Shown here: piece by piece, positions 44,653-56,565 of the stretch | Position numbering within the stretch: position 1 is the first letter of the stretch | Layout of the letters: each line of letters opens with the position of its first letter | NCBI GenBank assembly: GCA_013365365.1 | Contig: JABVXU010000054.1 | Span: forward strand, 62,001 to 126,000 | Origin: Cruorifilaria tuberocauda | Lineage: Eukaryota > Nematoda > Chromadorea > Rhabditida > Onchocercidae | Length of the DNA stretch: 64,000 bases | Direction of reading: 5' to 3' | Notes under the pieces: generated by a model | Databases searched by the model: none | Told to the model about the DNA's origin: nothing | Seen by the model: the letters and a program-made list of their open reading frames with translations, nothing else | Made by a program: the position numbers and the translations under genes

Positions 44653-45072
44653 CTATTTATTCTTGATGCCGTAGCTGCAATCGCTTTTAATCATACCCAC
44701 ATGTGCGGAACCATCATCGATCTCAACAATACCGGTTATTTTGGGAGCTTTAAGCTGAAGAAATTGAAAAGTGTAAAATGATTTAAATTTTAAGTCGATA
44801 TTGAAAAAATATGGGATTTTCTTTAAATTCAATAATTTCAAGTTAGTAAAAGAAATAAAAAATGAAAATAATAAAATTTGATTCCTCAGTTTCTGCCATT
44901 AAAATTCATTTCCTTCAATTTTGTTTTCAAAATTGTCATCAGTAAAGACTGTTAAATTTCTTAAGCGAACCAGCAAATACTATTTAATCTATAACAGCCA
45001 TTCTTTGACAGAAACAAGCACTGCGCAACCTTTCTTTTGTTCCATTTTCCCTTTTGCGCTTAGATCTGTCAT
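44653..45072 (-). other. Possible two-exon small gene, 50 aa
   Basis: A terminal exon at 44754-44653 follows a good acceptor (TTCTTCAG) and encodes APKITGIVEIDDGSAHVGMI then CSYGIKNK. An ATG exon at 45072-45022 (MTDLSAKGKMEQKKGCA) joins it in phase through a 267-nt intron with donor GTGCTT. The terminal exon has coding-like composition; the join is only one of several possibilities. No family recognised. Confidence 0.3.
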
Positions 45073-47311
45073 ATGTGATGTGTTTACGAACACAACAAAG
45101 ATGAAAATTCCATCAATAACTAAAAGCAACAGCTACCTTTGGTCATACGAATATACGGAGTGAGGAAAGTTTATAGTGAAGTCAAAAACAATTTTATTTA
45201 ATTGCCGAGGACAAAGGCTATAATTAGGTACACCTTAGGTAATTATCACCTCATTTACATTGGTAAACATAAAACCACATTTAATGGTAATAATGAAATC
45301 TGAAAATTAAGCAATTCAAATTCAAAAAATATTACTGCCCGAGAATTTTCCAGGTGAAATTTCTTTAAGATAATCTTGCAATACATTTCATTTCGATTAT
45401 CTTCATCCATTTTGGATAATCAGTTATTCAACACCAAGCAATGTAGATATATTAGCTATATATTTATTTCCCATATCAGTTTTATTCTTCACAACAATAC
45501 CCGTCAGATATTTACATTCAAGAATATCGAAAAAATTTCTGGTGCAGGTATCAGTATGATAAATTTTATCAAAAACTCATTTTTACTATGATTTACTGAA
45601 GTATAATATGAGATAATATAATGATGACTCTTACATCATAACATTGTTTATAAAACCAATCATAAAATTCAAAATTGGCCATTACCGGATGTCAGCTTCG
45701 GCAATATGCTAAATGAATTAGCTGAGAAAAACACACTGAGTGTCGGGAAAACCCGAAATTCCACAAAAGGAAAGGTTTAAAATATGTAAACGATGAAATT
45801 ATATGTTAGAAAGTTTTCGTGTTGTAGATATGACTCAATTAAAGCAGATCGTAAGCTTCCTTCTTTCTCAGTCATTGTCTCATCTATAAGGAATGAATAC
45901 AGGTCATTTATCCTTCCATCACAGTTTCATCATCTAAGGGATGATGGAGCATCAACCATTACACAAATTTCCATTTCAGGTGCCTCAATTAAACGCAGTC
46001 AAACTCTTTCGTCCTATTTAGCAATTTTGATCTTGATAAACGCATCTGCATTGTTCCATTAAAGTTCACAATTTTTATCCTTATGTAGCCAGTGTAAGAG
46101 GCTAATGAGCCGCCTGCTACTATCAATATCAGTCTTTCCTGATCTTTACCTGAAAACGCCCACTTCAAGCCGTATAAATAGTGGACTGCTTAAGGATTCA
46201 TTCACTCATTCGTTCATTCATTTATTCATTCACACATTTACACAATTTTACATTTTACATTATCTTAGTCACAAATTCCGATCACCATCATTCTTTGGGA
46301 ACAATTTACTTCCAGCTTAACTTTACCTCGACTGTTTACTCGCGATTCACATTTCATCATAAGCACCCCAGTCCTCTTCCCACTGACATCAATTCAAGCA
46401 GAGATCAATCACCCAGTGAGACTAACAGAAATCATCTGGCTTTCAAACTTTAAGTTATTACAAAGACACTTGACGCATAGCTTTCCGAATATTCGAGAGA
46501 ATCCACCCAAACTCTCTTATTAGTAAACGAATTTTTCACCGCAATTGTTGTCCAGTTTTATTACTCTGTGTATAAGAATAAACGTTCTTGGAACAACTCA
46601 ATTGTGAACACACAACAACGTACCAACTTTCCTTACTTTCCCGGCACTGAGCATTAAACCAAGTAAATGAACGATTCTGCATATATACAGTGTAATAGGA
46701 AATAGGTATGTTTAATTTTTTAAAAGTTGTTTTTCCCAAAACTTCTCATTTTCGTTTTCATCCAATAAACGTCCGGATGTATAACTAACCGTAAGTGTTG
46801 AATAGTGACAGAAGTTATGAAAATACCATTAAATACATAAATAATTTATTTATACGATCTGTCAAATTCAAGTGAAAGTTGTTCGATCCACAAAACACAG
46901 TAAGTGAAGAGTACTTTGAGATCTGCAACGTCATCGATAAGTTCTCAATGCTTTTCATTATTTTGACGTGATTGAACTTAAAAATTAATAAATTAGAACT
47001 CATTTTTTTAAATATTTGAAACGAAATAAAAGACTTCAGTTAGGAATCAAAAAATTATAAAAAAAATCTGCATGAAGATTAGAATATGAAACATTTTCTT
47101 TAGAATTTTCGGTCGACTCCCACACCATCATACAAGACAAGGCAAAATCGTTTATGGAAATGTATAAGATAAAAACTATCCTACGTATCAAAATTTCAAA
47201 TTTAACAACTGTTTACAATGTGAACAGTTCTAATAAGTAAATGTTAGCAACAAATTCATTTCTCTATTGTAAATATAACTATAATAGTAAGGCAGGAAGC
47301 TTACAAGAACC
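45073..47311. other. Spacer without supported genes
   Basis: Over 2 kb of AT-rich DNA. Frames at 45793-46062 and 46105-46453 on the plus strand overlap in different phases and include a simple ATTC repeat, so they are not called. Confidence 0.45.
46193..46236. repeat. ATTC-type microsatellite
   Basis: Imperfect run of ATTC/GTTC tetranucleotides (TTCATTCACTCATTCGTTCA and onward). Confidence 0.8.
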
Positions 47312-48438
47312 TTAATAATATGGTTGCCAGTTAGATCCATCTGCAGGCAACAAACTTCCCGTGATCAACAAAAATATATCAACAATCCACCATAATCCCA
47401 AACCACCAAGTGTCATCAGTTTACCAACTGCTATAGCCGAATATCCAAGACAGAAACGATCTACTGCCAAAATCCCCAGGAATACTGAGTATAGTAATGT
47501 TGAGAGAAAATAATGACCAGTATATCTACAAAGAACATCAACGATGATAGGAAAAGCTCTAGTTAAGAAATTTCGAAACATAATTATATGATTACCAAGG
47601 GGACATTTTGCAAATAAGCTGCTATCAAAGAAGGGATTTCAAAAATCTTTTAGAAGAATTAAGATAAAATGGGGACTAAAATTGGCTATCTTCGAAAATA
47701 TTAAATAAGAACTAAATAAATATTAAATAAGCAAAGCACACTTTATGCAGGGTACTTTTCTCAAGAAAGTGCGTGGACCACGACATTCAATGCATGGTAA
47801 TACTCGGCAGGTCACATTTGTTTGCTCCACGTTTTCATAACGTGTGCCACCCCACGTAAGACATGCACCATCCATCTAGAAAATATGTTAGTGTAAACTG
47901 CATGTTGTTCAACAAATCTTCGAAAAATTTTATAGACTGAAGAATCTACCTTTGTATTGTTAGCTTCTGGAATTGACGACACATCTACTGGCGCATCGCA
48001 ATCAATCCATCTAAAAAAGTGTCATTCTGGCTAATTTTTATATGGATACTGCAAGAATAGTATCCAGCTTTCAAACCTATTACTTTTACTTTTTTCTCTC
48101 TTTGCAAACAATACTCTAGTCTAGTTTCGCATGATTCTGAACTGAAAAACTCAGCATCCATGACATGTAAATTTATTGCTTAACTATGATTTAAGCACAA
48201 CGAACCTTTCATCAAGAAAACTGCATGGCACAAGTGGACCAGTTGGATTCAAATCGAAACCTTCTAATTCACAAACACCAAAACCGTCATTATCTGGCAG
48301 AAGTGGTGTTGAAATGACAGCAGCAATAACAATGTTCCCATGTTTTTGTCCTTTGGGAATTGAAACCGGATTTGTCTGAATTCCAGAAATAGGCAACACA
48401 CAGATCAATAATATCATCAGAACACTATCGATTTGCAT
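47312..48438 (-). CDS. TM2D2: TM2 domain-containing protein 2
   Basis: Four exons: 48438-48206, 48010-47950, 47875-47742, 47525-47312; 213 aa (human TM2D2 214). A signal peptide ([13 protein letters not shown]) is followed by a Cys-containing lumenal part ([50 protein letters not shown]) and the TM2 domain: [18 protein letters not shown], the DRF-type turn DRFCLG, and [20 protein letters not shown] ending PADGSNW. TM2D1-3 are conserved membrane proteins; their Drosophila counterparts act in Notch signalling and phagocytosis-linked contexts. It is the last gene of a four-gene minus-strand series, 628 nt from SDHAF2. Confidence 0.94.
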
Positions 48439-49065
48439 CTTAAAATTTTACCATTAAATACTACAATAGTCAAAATTACGTATGGTGCACAAAACGAAAA
48501 AGCATAAATACACAAACAAGCGAACAAAACAAATTACAGAAAGATCTACTCAAGCGTGAACTTAACACTACTTTATGAATATATTAAATTTCCATTTATT
48601 CAAATGCATACATCTATACATTTACGAAGGAGTTTACGTAAAGTTATGCAGTAGATTTACATTATACCTGATCAAATGAGCAGAAAAAATTTAATAAATT
48701 GGATCAAATATATAAATTAAAGCTTAATTAATGGCTCCTACACTAAAGAAAGCTATATTTGATAAGCATAAAGTCTAAGATTCTAAATTATTCCGTATTT
48801 TTTTGTAATAATATAAAATTCAAAAAATCTATACCACTATCTGATAATGTCAACATTTTGGAAACCTAAAAAACTCTGTCTATGAAAGCTCAGAAGAAAA
48901 CAATTAGCAAGAAATACGAACGCTTTGATTATTAGCAAAATAAATTTATAAGAATTCTGATAATATGTAATATTTGGTAGAAAGAAAGATGAAAGGATGG
49001 CGTAACTCATAGAAAAAATTGAAAAACAATCCTAAATATACTATGAAGAAATGAGGATTTCATCA
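48439..49065. other. Intergenic between SDHAF2 and TM2D2
   Basis: AT-rich 627-bp spacer between genes on the same strand. No coding sequence seen; could be an intercistronic region. Confidence 0.5.
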
Positions 49066-49512
49066 TCATTGTCTCTGCCATTTCGCTCTTTCACAGACCT
49101 CTTCAGTCCTCTTTTTAACGAAATCCAGCAGCAGTTGGAATACTTCGCAACGCTTCAAATCATCTGGTAAACTTTTCCTTCCAGAAAGATAATAGTATAA
49201 ATCCCATTCCATATGTTCACCATTAATAATTTCATCGTAACGCATTAACTGCTGTGAACTCATTTTTTGCAACATTTGATCGGCGAATTCACCCAATAAT
49301 ATATCATTTTCCAAAATGCCACGTTTCTTGCTTTGATACAATAAACGAGATCGTTTTGTTTCTATGTGTTCACTCTCTAATCGCAATTCTTGATTGTATT
49401 TATGCGCCGTTCGAGCGATCTTTATAGAAGGTTGGTGGCAAAAACGAGCCAGAACTCGTGAGAACCGCTTTTGTGCTTCAAAAAATTGTCGAGCTGTACC
49501 GTACAGCGCCAT
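49066..49512 (-). CDS. SDHAF2: Succinate dehydrogenase assembly factor 2 (SDH flavinylation)
   Basis: Single uninterrupted frame of 148 aa (human 166). The N-terminal 30-50 residues are basic and free of acidic clusters (MALYGTARQFFEAQKRFSRV), fitting a mitochondrial presequence. The core carries the family signature RLLYQSKKRGILENDILLG, FADQMLQKMS, and the late acidic/aromatic block NGEHMEWDLYYYLSGRK. SDHAF2/Sdh5 binds SDHA in the matrix and promotes covalent FAD attachment. It is the only intronless gene among the recognised genes here, either because it is small or because it derives from a retrocopy. It lies between DRG2 and TM2D2 on the same strand. Confidence 0.94.
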   Translation of the reverse strand: MALYGTARQFFEAQKRFSRVLARFCHQPSIKIARTAHKYNQELRLESEHIETKRSRLLYQSKKRGILENDILLGEFADQMLQKMSSQQLMRYDEIINGEHMEWDLYYYLSGRKSLPDDLKRCEVFQLLLDFVKKRTEEVCERAKWQRQ

Positions 49513-50168
49513 ACAATGGACCGTTGCTTATTGTACGTTAGAACTCGACCAGCGTACTATATGCTACAAATATATATCGAAACATAACAAATATCTTCCA
49601 CAAATAATTTGAGAAAAAAAGGTGCTGAAATCTGAGAATCATAAAAAGAAATTTACACTTGACAGATTGCTTTAGCCAATTTATTGTTTGCTTTACAAAA
49701 ACAGTTTTCTAAAGTTTTGGTAAAATATGCAAAAAGAAATAACTTTTATGTTAAGCATAGTTATAAGGACGGAAGATTTTATCACAATGTCACAATGAAA
49801 ATAACGATGGACGCACATTATACATTTTAATTTCAGGATTTATAATATGGTGATCATAACCTAAAAGTAAGCATGAGAAAATGAGGCATACTACAGACAT
49901 GAGAAACAAATTTCATCTATCACTAACAAAGTGTTATTTTTCAATAATTATTTCTTCTTTCTCAGCGAAATATTATACGAAGGACATGTTTTGAATATTT
50001 ATCTGAAATAAAAAGTTAAACGAGCAACTACTCTTAACTATATTTATTTAGTGGTATCTTTTAAATGAAGACGAATACTAACTTATAATATCAAGCAAAA
50101 CTAAAAGAAAGACATAAAACTAAATGAACTAAATAAACTCTATTAACAAGAAAAAAATTTTCAAGGAA
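49513..50168. other. Intergenic between DRG2 and SDHAF2
   Basis: AT-rich spacer of about 650 bp between same-strand genes; no coding frame supported. Confidence 0.5.
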
Positions 50169-52693
50169 TCACTTTTTGACAATTTGTACTACATCTTCGT
50201 GATGAAGTTTATGGTGAATGCCCACTCGCTGCGGCGAAAACTTCGTGCTAGTGCCCCAAACAATTGCGTAACGAAATGCAGTAGAAAGATTACGATGTAA
50301 GGCATGACAAGCATGTTCAATTGTTGCACCACGTCGCAATATTAAGCCATCACCTGGCCCTAAACAGTATATTTCAAACTATTTACTTTTTAAAAGGCAT
50401 TTTACCAATTTAATTAAAAATGTTAAATCCGACAATCAATAAAAGGCATATAATTTGCTGATAGTAAGAGAATCGCTTAGAAAAAACAGCATGAATGTAT
50501 ATACTTTCGTTGAGTTTCGATAACCGAAAGATAAAATCTCTTGTTTATGATGTAATTTGTGAATACAACCTAAATCAGGTGCATTCCCCGGCTTCTTGGT
50601 GTATATCCTGATGAGTGCCAAATATTCCCAAATTTTTTCCACCATGTAATCCATATTTAATTTCATTTCGCAACTAATCACAATTGAATCATTGAGGCGA
50701 GCTAACCTACAAAATGGCAATGTAAGCATTGACTTATACAATTTCCATTTTCTGCAGCAGTATTTATCCTACCTGTTGTATATATTACAAGTTTTTCTTC
50801 GTATACTGAAATGCGAACTGAAATATATCAACCTTGATTTTACTTCTCCCCATTTGTTTTAATTGATTGCTTCGATTAGATAGATAATCGAGATATTAAA
50901 TGAGATCAAAAGCTCAAATAACCGCGAGAAATTTTATCACCTGTCCACTTCCTCCATGCTTATTTGATCAATTTTGTTATATACATAAAGGCATGGTATA
51001 TATACACGGTTTCCTTGTATGACATCGATCAATTCATCCACTCTAGGAGAGTAAAGTTATCATTAATCCTGTTCTTATTCAGTAAAGATCAATCTTATTG
51101 ACTTTTGAAATTTTCACTTTGACTACACTGCCTCCGTATCTGGCTGAATTTGACACATAGAGATGTCAAAATCATTACATATGTTGTTAAGTAATATTTA
51201 AACGAATAAGAAAGTACAATTTTATAAGTTTTTTCAGCTATGAGAACATCAGTAAGCAACCACATAAAAATTCTTAACCGAAAATGTGTGACCGATTTAT
51301 TGGAGCTGTGATTCTTGCTCGTACTTGATATTTCTATTTCTTATTAAATTAGAATTAAAACTTACGTGCAGTCAGCCCTGAAAACAACGTCGGCATTGAA
51401 AATTTTGTATTCGTGCAATACAGTCATTACGAGTTTTTCATTGCAATGCGTTAATGGGACTGTATGCGTAAACTTAACTCCTCCAATTTTCTTCTGCTTC
51501 AGGTAAATTAACGGAGATTTTTTATTTAAGCGAATACCCAGTGATTCCAGTTCTTTAGAAAGAAGAGTTTTCTAAAGCGTTCTTCATTTTTTTTAAGTGT
51601 AAGGAAACGAAATAGAATTTTATTTTTTGTAGTGTTTGATTAATAAAATCAAGTCACTTGTATAAATCCCAATGTCTTTTTAATAGAAGCTAGAAAAAAA
51701 TTTCTATCTCGCTAGACATAATATGGTGTACTTAAAAAAGAACAACATATTGCAAAAAATAAATGAAAGTTACCATGAGTTCTAATAAATATAAATATTC
51801 TAAAATAATATATACTTCATTTAAAAATGAAACATTTAATAATAGAAATTTGCTACTCTATAACTTATACCTAACCTGCATTTCACCTTTTACAGCATCC
51901 AGCATCATCAGAATAACATCAGCTGTTCTTGCCACTGCTATAACTTGTCTTCCTCGACCTGTAAGATTAATACCTTATATAGTAAAAATTGTTTCATAAA
52001 TGTTATTCCTTCTTTAAATTTTGATTATAGATGAGCAAGAGTGTCAAAATAAAAAAAAAAAGGCATCTTACCTTTACCCTGCGCAGCTCCTTCAATAATA
52101 CCGGGTAAATCAAGCAGCTGTATGTTGGCTCCTTCATATTCGATAACACCAGGTATACATGTAAGTGTAGTAAACTCATATGAAGCTGCAATACTTTCTG
52201 TTCTAGTGAGTGATGACAACAATGTTGATTTGCCAACTGAAGGAAAGCCAACCTGAAATTGAAATTATCCTTAAAGTTGCTTATTTTTTGACTTACTAAT
52301 TTTCTGGAATCGGAAAAGAAAATGGGTAAATGCTTCAACGGAATATGCCACCATCATTCATTTATTTCTATCCAAAAGATCCTTGAATTATTCACTGAAT
52401 TTAAAAAGCGAGATATATGGAAAATTTTTTAACCAACTTTTGAAATTCATTAGGAATTGAAAAAGTTATAAATCTGTAAGGCAACTAACCATAGCTACTC
52501 GAGCATCGCCACTCTTCATCACATCGAAGCCATCACCCTTATTAGTACCACTCTTTGTAGTTGGCTCTAATAATTGTTGTCTATACTTCGCAAGTTTTGC
52601 TTTTAAAAGACCCAAGTGATACTCGGTGGCCTTATTCTTCTGCGTTCTACTGATTTCATGTTCAATTTCCTGGATCTTTTCAACAATACCCAT
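50169..52693 (-). CDS. DRG2: DRG2, developmentally regulated GTP-binding protein
   Basis: Seven exons: 52693-52490, 52252-52072, 51958-51876, 51571-51366, 51042-50941, 50706-50570, 50359-50169; 367 aa (human DRG2 364). The start [20 protein letters not shown] and block [15 protein letters not shown] are DRG2- rather than DRG1-like, as is the ending [25 protein letters not shown]. GTPase motifs are visible: G1 GFPSVGKS, G3 DLPG, G4 NKID, and the C-terminal TGS domain. DRG2 binds DFRP2/RWDD1 and acts on translating ribosomes. Start chosen at the ATG preceding GIVEK; an upstream TTG is in frame but not needed. It lies 891 nt downstream of RPRD1. Confidence 0.96.
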
Positions 52694-53583
52694 ATTCAAT
52701 ATCTAAAAAACAATATCCATACACGATGCATTTGCAATCTTTCTGCGAGTTTCCGATTTTGAGAGCATAATTATAACCTGTACAATGAACGTCTCTAGTA
52801 CGCCAACTCCAAATACCAGAGAATCTTCTGTTTTCGTGTTACATCACTCTGATCCCAACCTTTAATCGAAAACTTTGAGAGCGGAAGACATCATGGCATA
52901 CACTCCGAACCACATTTCCTACATTATCTTGCCATCGCGTTCTATTAACATTGTTTGCTGCATATCTATTCTGCCAATAAATTTTCTATCTTTTATAAAG
53001 ATGCTGAAGAACTATCATCGGAGAAACGAAACCATAATAAAAAGTTTCCAGAAAATATTACGAATTTATTTCGAGATCAAATATAAAATACAATCTCCTG
53101 GCTATTTATATCACAGTGATGAGTGAGAATCCACTTTTCCTATAAAGATCTTTTCTTTGTTCTGAATTAATTCTGAAATAGATAACCACAACTACAGTGT
53201 TGAGTATGATATCTAATGAAGCTACATTTCACACTTAATATTATCGCTTCATCTGCAATTTGTATTTCTCCCGTTGATCAAATCTTCAATGACTTATAAA
53301 TGCTAATATATACTACTGATTGCAAACTTCTGTTCCAAAGAATGCTTCGTACTAAGATGAATTATTTTGGAAAAAACTGCTAGCTACGAACAGACAGCGT
53401 ACCGTAATTTTGATTCGGAATAGGATTAAATGAGCGGCTCATCCGGTCGTTATAATTTCACATCCATAAGATTTGTTAATAAATATATATTTTAACGATA
53501 TAAGTGAACATATTTTCTGGACTATAAACAATGAAAATGAGAAGAAATACAATTTATGTCATATTTTCATCAATATGAAAAAT
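52694..53583. other. Intergenic between RPRD1 and DRG2
   Basis: Same-strand spacer of about 890 bp. A plus-strand 83-codon frame (52875-53126) has no support. Confidence 0.5.
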
Positions 53584-56152
53584 TTATCCCTCAAGTTTAT
53601 CAACTTTCACATTATCCTCGCTTTCGTTCTTATCGCTTTTGAATAACTCACCTAAGGAAGGAAGTGGAGGTAATGCGCTGGAGGGTAAATCAGTCAAATC
53701 CGGCAAAGAATCGAAGTGCTCTTTTACCTAAAAAATTTTGAATTATTTGTTGGACACAAAAAGCTTCATTTTCGCATTTTTAGGTGATTTCACATAAGCA
53801 TATAAAGGAGTAACTGTAATTTAATTATATGAAAAGTTTTGAATTGAAAACATTTTAGTTTTAAAAAAAGACGAACTAGTACTAAGAATGCTAAAAGTTC
53901 CTCCTTCACTTAATGTAACAGATCAAATTAGTGTTACCAAGTGTAACTCGGTCAAAAAATCTAATATCAAATTCTGCTTTATCCAAAAAAAATGATAAAA
54001 ACAAACAGATGTCTTTTCCTGTTCTAACTTTTCTACTTTTTCCCGCACAGAACGTAACATCTCGTCGTTTCTTACTGCACTAGCTTTCAAAAAACCAAAA
54101 TATTCGGGTAGCAGCTGTTGCAAAGACCGTCTGTCTTCCATTTCCGTCGCGAGTCTAAAAATGTACACGCGATAAAAATTATTTTCGAAATTATGCATGT
54201 AAAAAAAAAAATTAAATGAATGACTATGCTGAATATTCGGAAAAAAATCACTTTTTACAGTATTTCTTAACCACAGGTTCAGCTTCCTTGATCTTTTTCA
54301 ATAATTCCACTGCTTGGGATTCGTTTCTGATAGGTTTTAAAAGAGCAGGATTTGCTATCATCTCTGGGAATGAGGCTATCAATTGGCTAAAAAACAAACA
54401 TTTAGAATCTGTAAATGCAAATATTAATGTGCGAGCAAAAAATTTTGGAAAACCCCTAAACTGTTCCATAGTATAGCTGAAATATAGTAAACAGTTCAAC
54501 CGCAATAAGAAAAAAAATCATATAGAATAGAAAACAAAAAATCAGTATTTTATGAAAAAATTAGAGTTGTTAGGCTCATAAATAAATCAGTAGGAAAGCT
54601 TAAGAACATAAGATCGAATTCTACCGTGTTTCGGCATCAGCTGATGGTGGATCTTCCAATTTTTTCAATAGCCCTATTACATCTTCTGTTACTCGAGTCA
54701 TGACTTTAACGTCAAAATTCTCACTGTTCATTTTGCTCTGAAGAACTGAGATTTAGTGAGAAAGGACTTTTTAAGCAATTGAAAATAAGAGAAAACCGTA
54801 TCAAACGAAGAATTACCAGATAATTAAAGTAACATATATTTGGAAAAATAAGCTGACCTTTTTCGGTTCTGGAGAATCTGCATCAACGGTAGGAGTTGAC
54901 AAATGCGGTGAATCTATTGTCTTTCCAGCGTTCGGTGGTGTGGTAGGTGTTTGACGTGATTTTTGAATGCTTTCAGTACTTAAAATTGTCCCACCTAATT
55001 CGATATTGAATTCAACAAGTCTTATTCCAGTCAACGATGATGTTACGGCATTCATTAATCGATCTACCTTTACATCCGAATATATTTGGCGCTCTCGAAA
55101 AACTCTTAGAATCTTTTTCATTGCCACTACCGCATCAGCATCCGCATGGACACTCACATGCCTACAAAGCAACTTCGTCAGATGACTAAATTTATTTTTA
55201 CTTTGTCCCGAAGAAATGAAGGCAAAAAATACGATACAATTCACTGAAATATTCTCGTCAATACATCCACTGTTGATACGAATAAAATCTAAAATTGCTT
55301 ACTTGAATAAATAAAAAAACAAACTGCTGAGGATCTATTAACACTTTCAGCCATGATTACTATTACTCCTATAAGATAAATGTCATAGCAATTTAAAAGC
55401 AATAGAAGGTTCAAAACTTAAATGAACATACCTAAAAGCTGGTTCTAAATTTTCATAAAACATTCCCATGAAATGTGGGCAATGCTTTCGACTGTTTTGT
55501 ATAACATCGTTGGCAAGATAGAGCAGATTTATTAAACGAACCGGCTTCGTTTCCTTCTTGATTTCCTGAACATAATAATAGAGCATGCTTTTAACCAAAA
55601 GTATTCTTTCTGCACAAAGCTGCATCAGTTGTTTCCGTTTCCATTTAACGGAGAATAAATACAGCTTCAAGTTCTAATCCCCTTATTCCATTTTCACATT
55701 CCAAGATTCAAGTCTTGATGTGCTGAAGAATTTTTTTTGTTCCCACAACAACAAGTAGAAAAATTAGCAAACACCACATTAGTAAATGGGGAAGCCTACA
55801 ACTTATTGACCCGTACGGTATGCCCTAAAATCATACTAAGAATATACTGTAGTTCGAGAGTTATGGAAATAATAATCTTAAATTAAATTAGCTACAGCAC
55901 GAGATCTCAAAAAGAAAGTGAGTCGAAGCTTGATGAAAGTGATAGGTGCTTTTCATAAAGCGATACTAATCAGTCGTTATAATACACCATCAAACAATTG
56001 AAAGCAATTACCTGAAGCCATACTTTGACAATTGTTTCCGCATGACTCTTTTGATGATGTAACAGCCACATAGACATCATCTGCACCGATTGCTGCGTCG
56101 TATTCAATGTCTGCAGCCGTCTCGACATTGCTGCTTCAGAGAATCCAGCCAT
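53584..56152 (-). CDS. RPRD1: RPRD1-type CTD-interacting-domain protein
   Basis: Seven exons: 56152-56012, 55565-55432, 55161-54858, 54737-54625, 54386-54252, 54154-54007, 53727-53584; 372 aa (human RPRD1A/B about 312-326). The CID spans roughly residues 1-130: MAGFSEAAMSRRLQTLNTTQ, QSVQMMSMWLLHHQK, RLINLLYLANDVIQNSRK. A Pro/Ser/Thr-rich linker (QTPTTPPNAGK) is longer than in mammals. The C-terminal CREPT coiled coil includes EMEDRRSLQQLLPEYFGFL and VREKVEKLEQEK, and the end HFDSLPDLTDLPSSALPPLP matches the family's SLPDLS...LPSAG tail. RPRD1 proteins bind the phosphorylated Pol II CTD and recruit the Ser5 phosphatase RPAP2. The start follows a possible leader acceptor GTTCAG. Confidence 0.94.
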
Positions 56153-56565
56153 GAACACTTACCTGAACTGTGAGCAAATTAATATTTGCAACAAGCACTT
56201 TTGCGCACCCCGAAAGTACATATTATCTAACGGAACAACGGTTTCATATCTTGTGCATAAACTAGCAAAATAGTTATTGCTAACACTAATTATCTTTACG
56301 TTACATATAATCAATATCTATCTATCAATACAGAAATCTTCATTTTCTTAATTTCTTTTCACTAAATGCATTCCCTCGTCTTCTGCACATCATGGACAAC
56401 ATCGCTCATCCTCACTCTCTAATTCAATTGTCCTCTCCCTCCTCTCTTAGCCCGACATCTCCGACCCTGCACAATAAGCTCTCACCCTCGCTTGCATCAG
56501 TATAAGATACTACACTGTTTCTTATAAAAATGGCTTGTTTCGAGTTCGTCATCTACTATTTAACA
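56153..56565. promoter_or_regulatory. Divergent upstream region of RPRD1
   Basis: Upstream sequence of RPRD1 and possibly of the plus-strand gene starting at 56566. It has a C/T-rich tract around 56380-56510, unlike the surrounding AT-rich DNA, which may be promoter DNA. Confidence 0.35.

Noticed and set aside
46881..46889. GTTCGATCC resembling a tRNA B box
   Set aside because: No A box or cloverleaf around it.
48070..48152. Possible extra TM2D2 exon after TTTTTCAG
   Set aside because: Direct joining of 48206 to 48010 reproduces the family sequence exactly; the insert is absent from the family.
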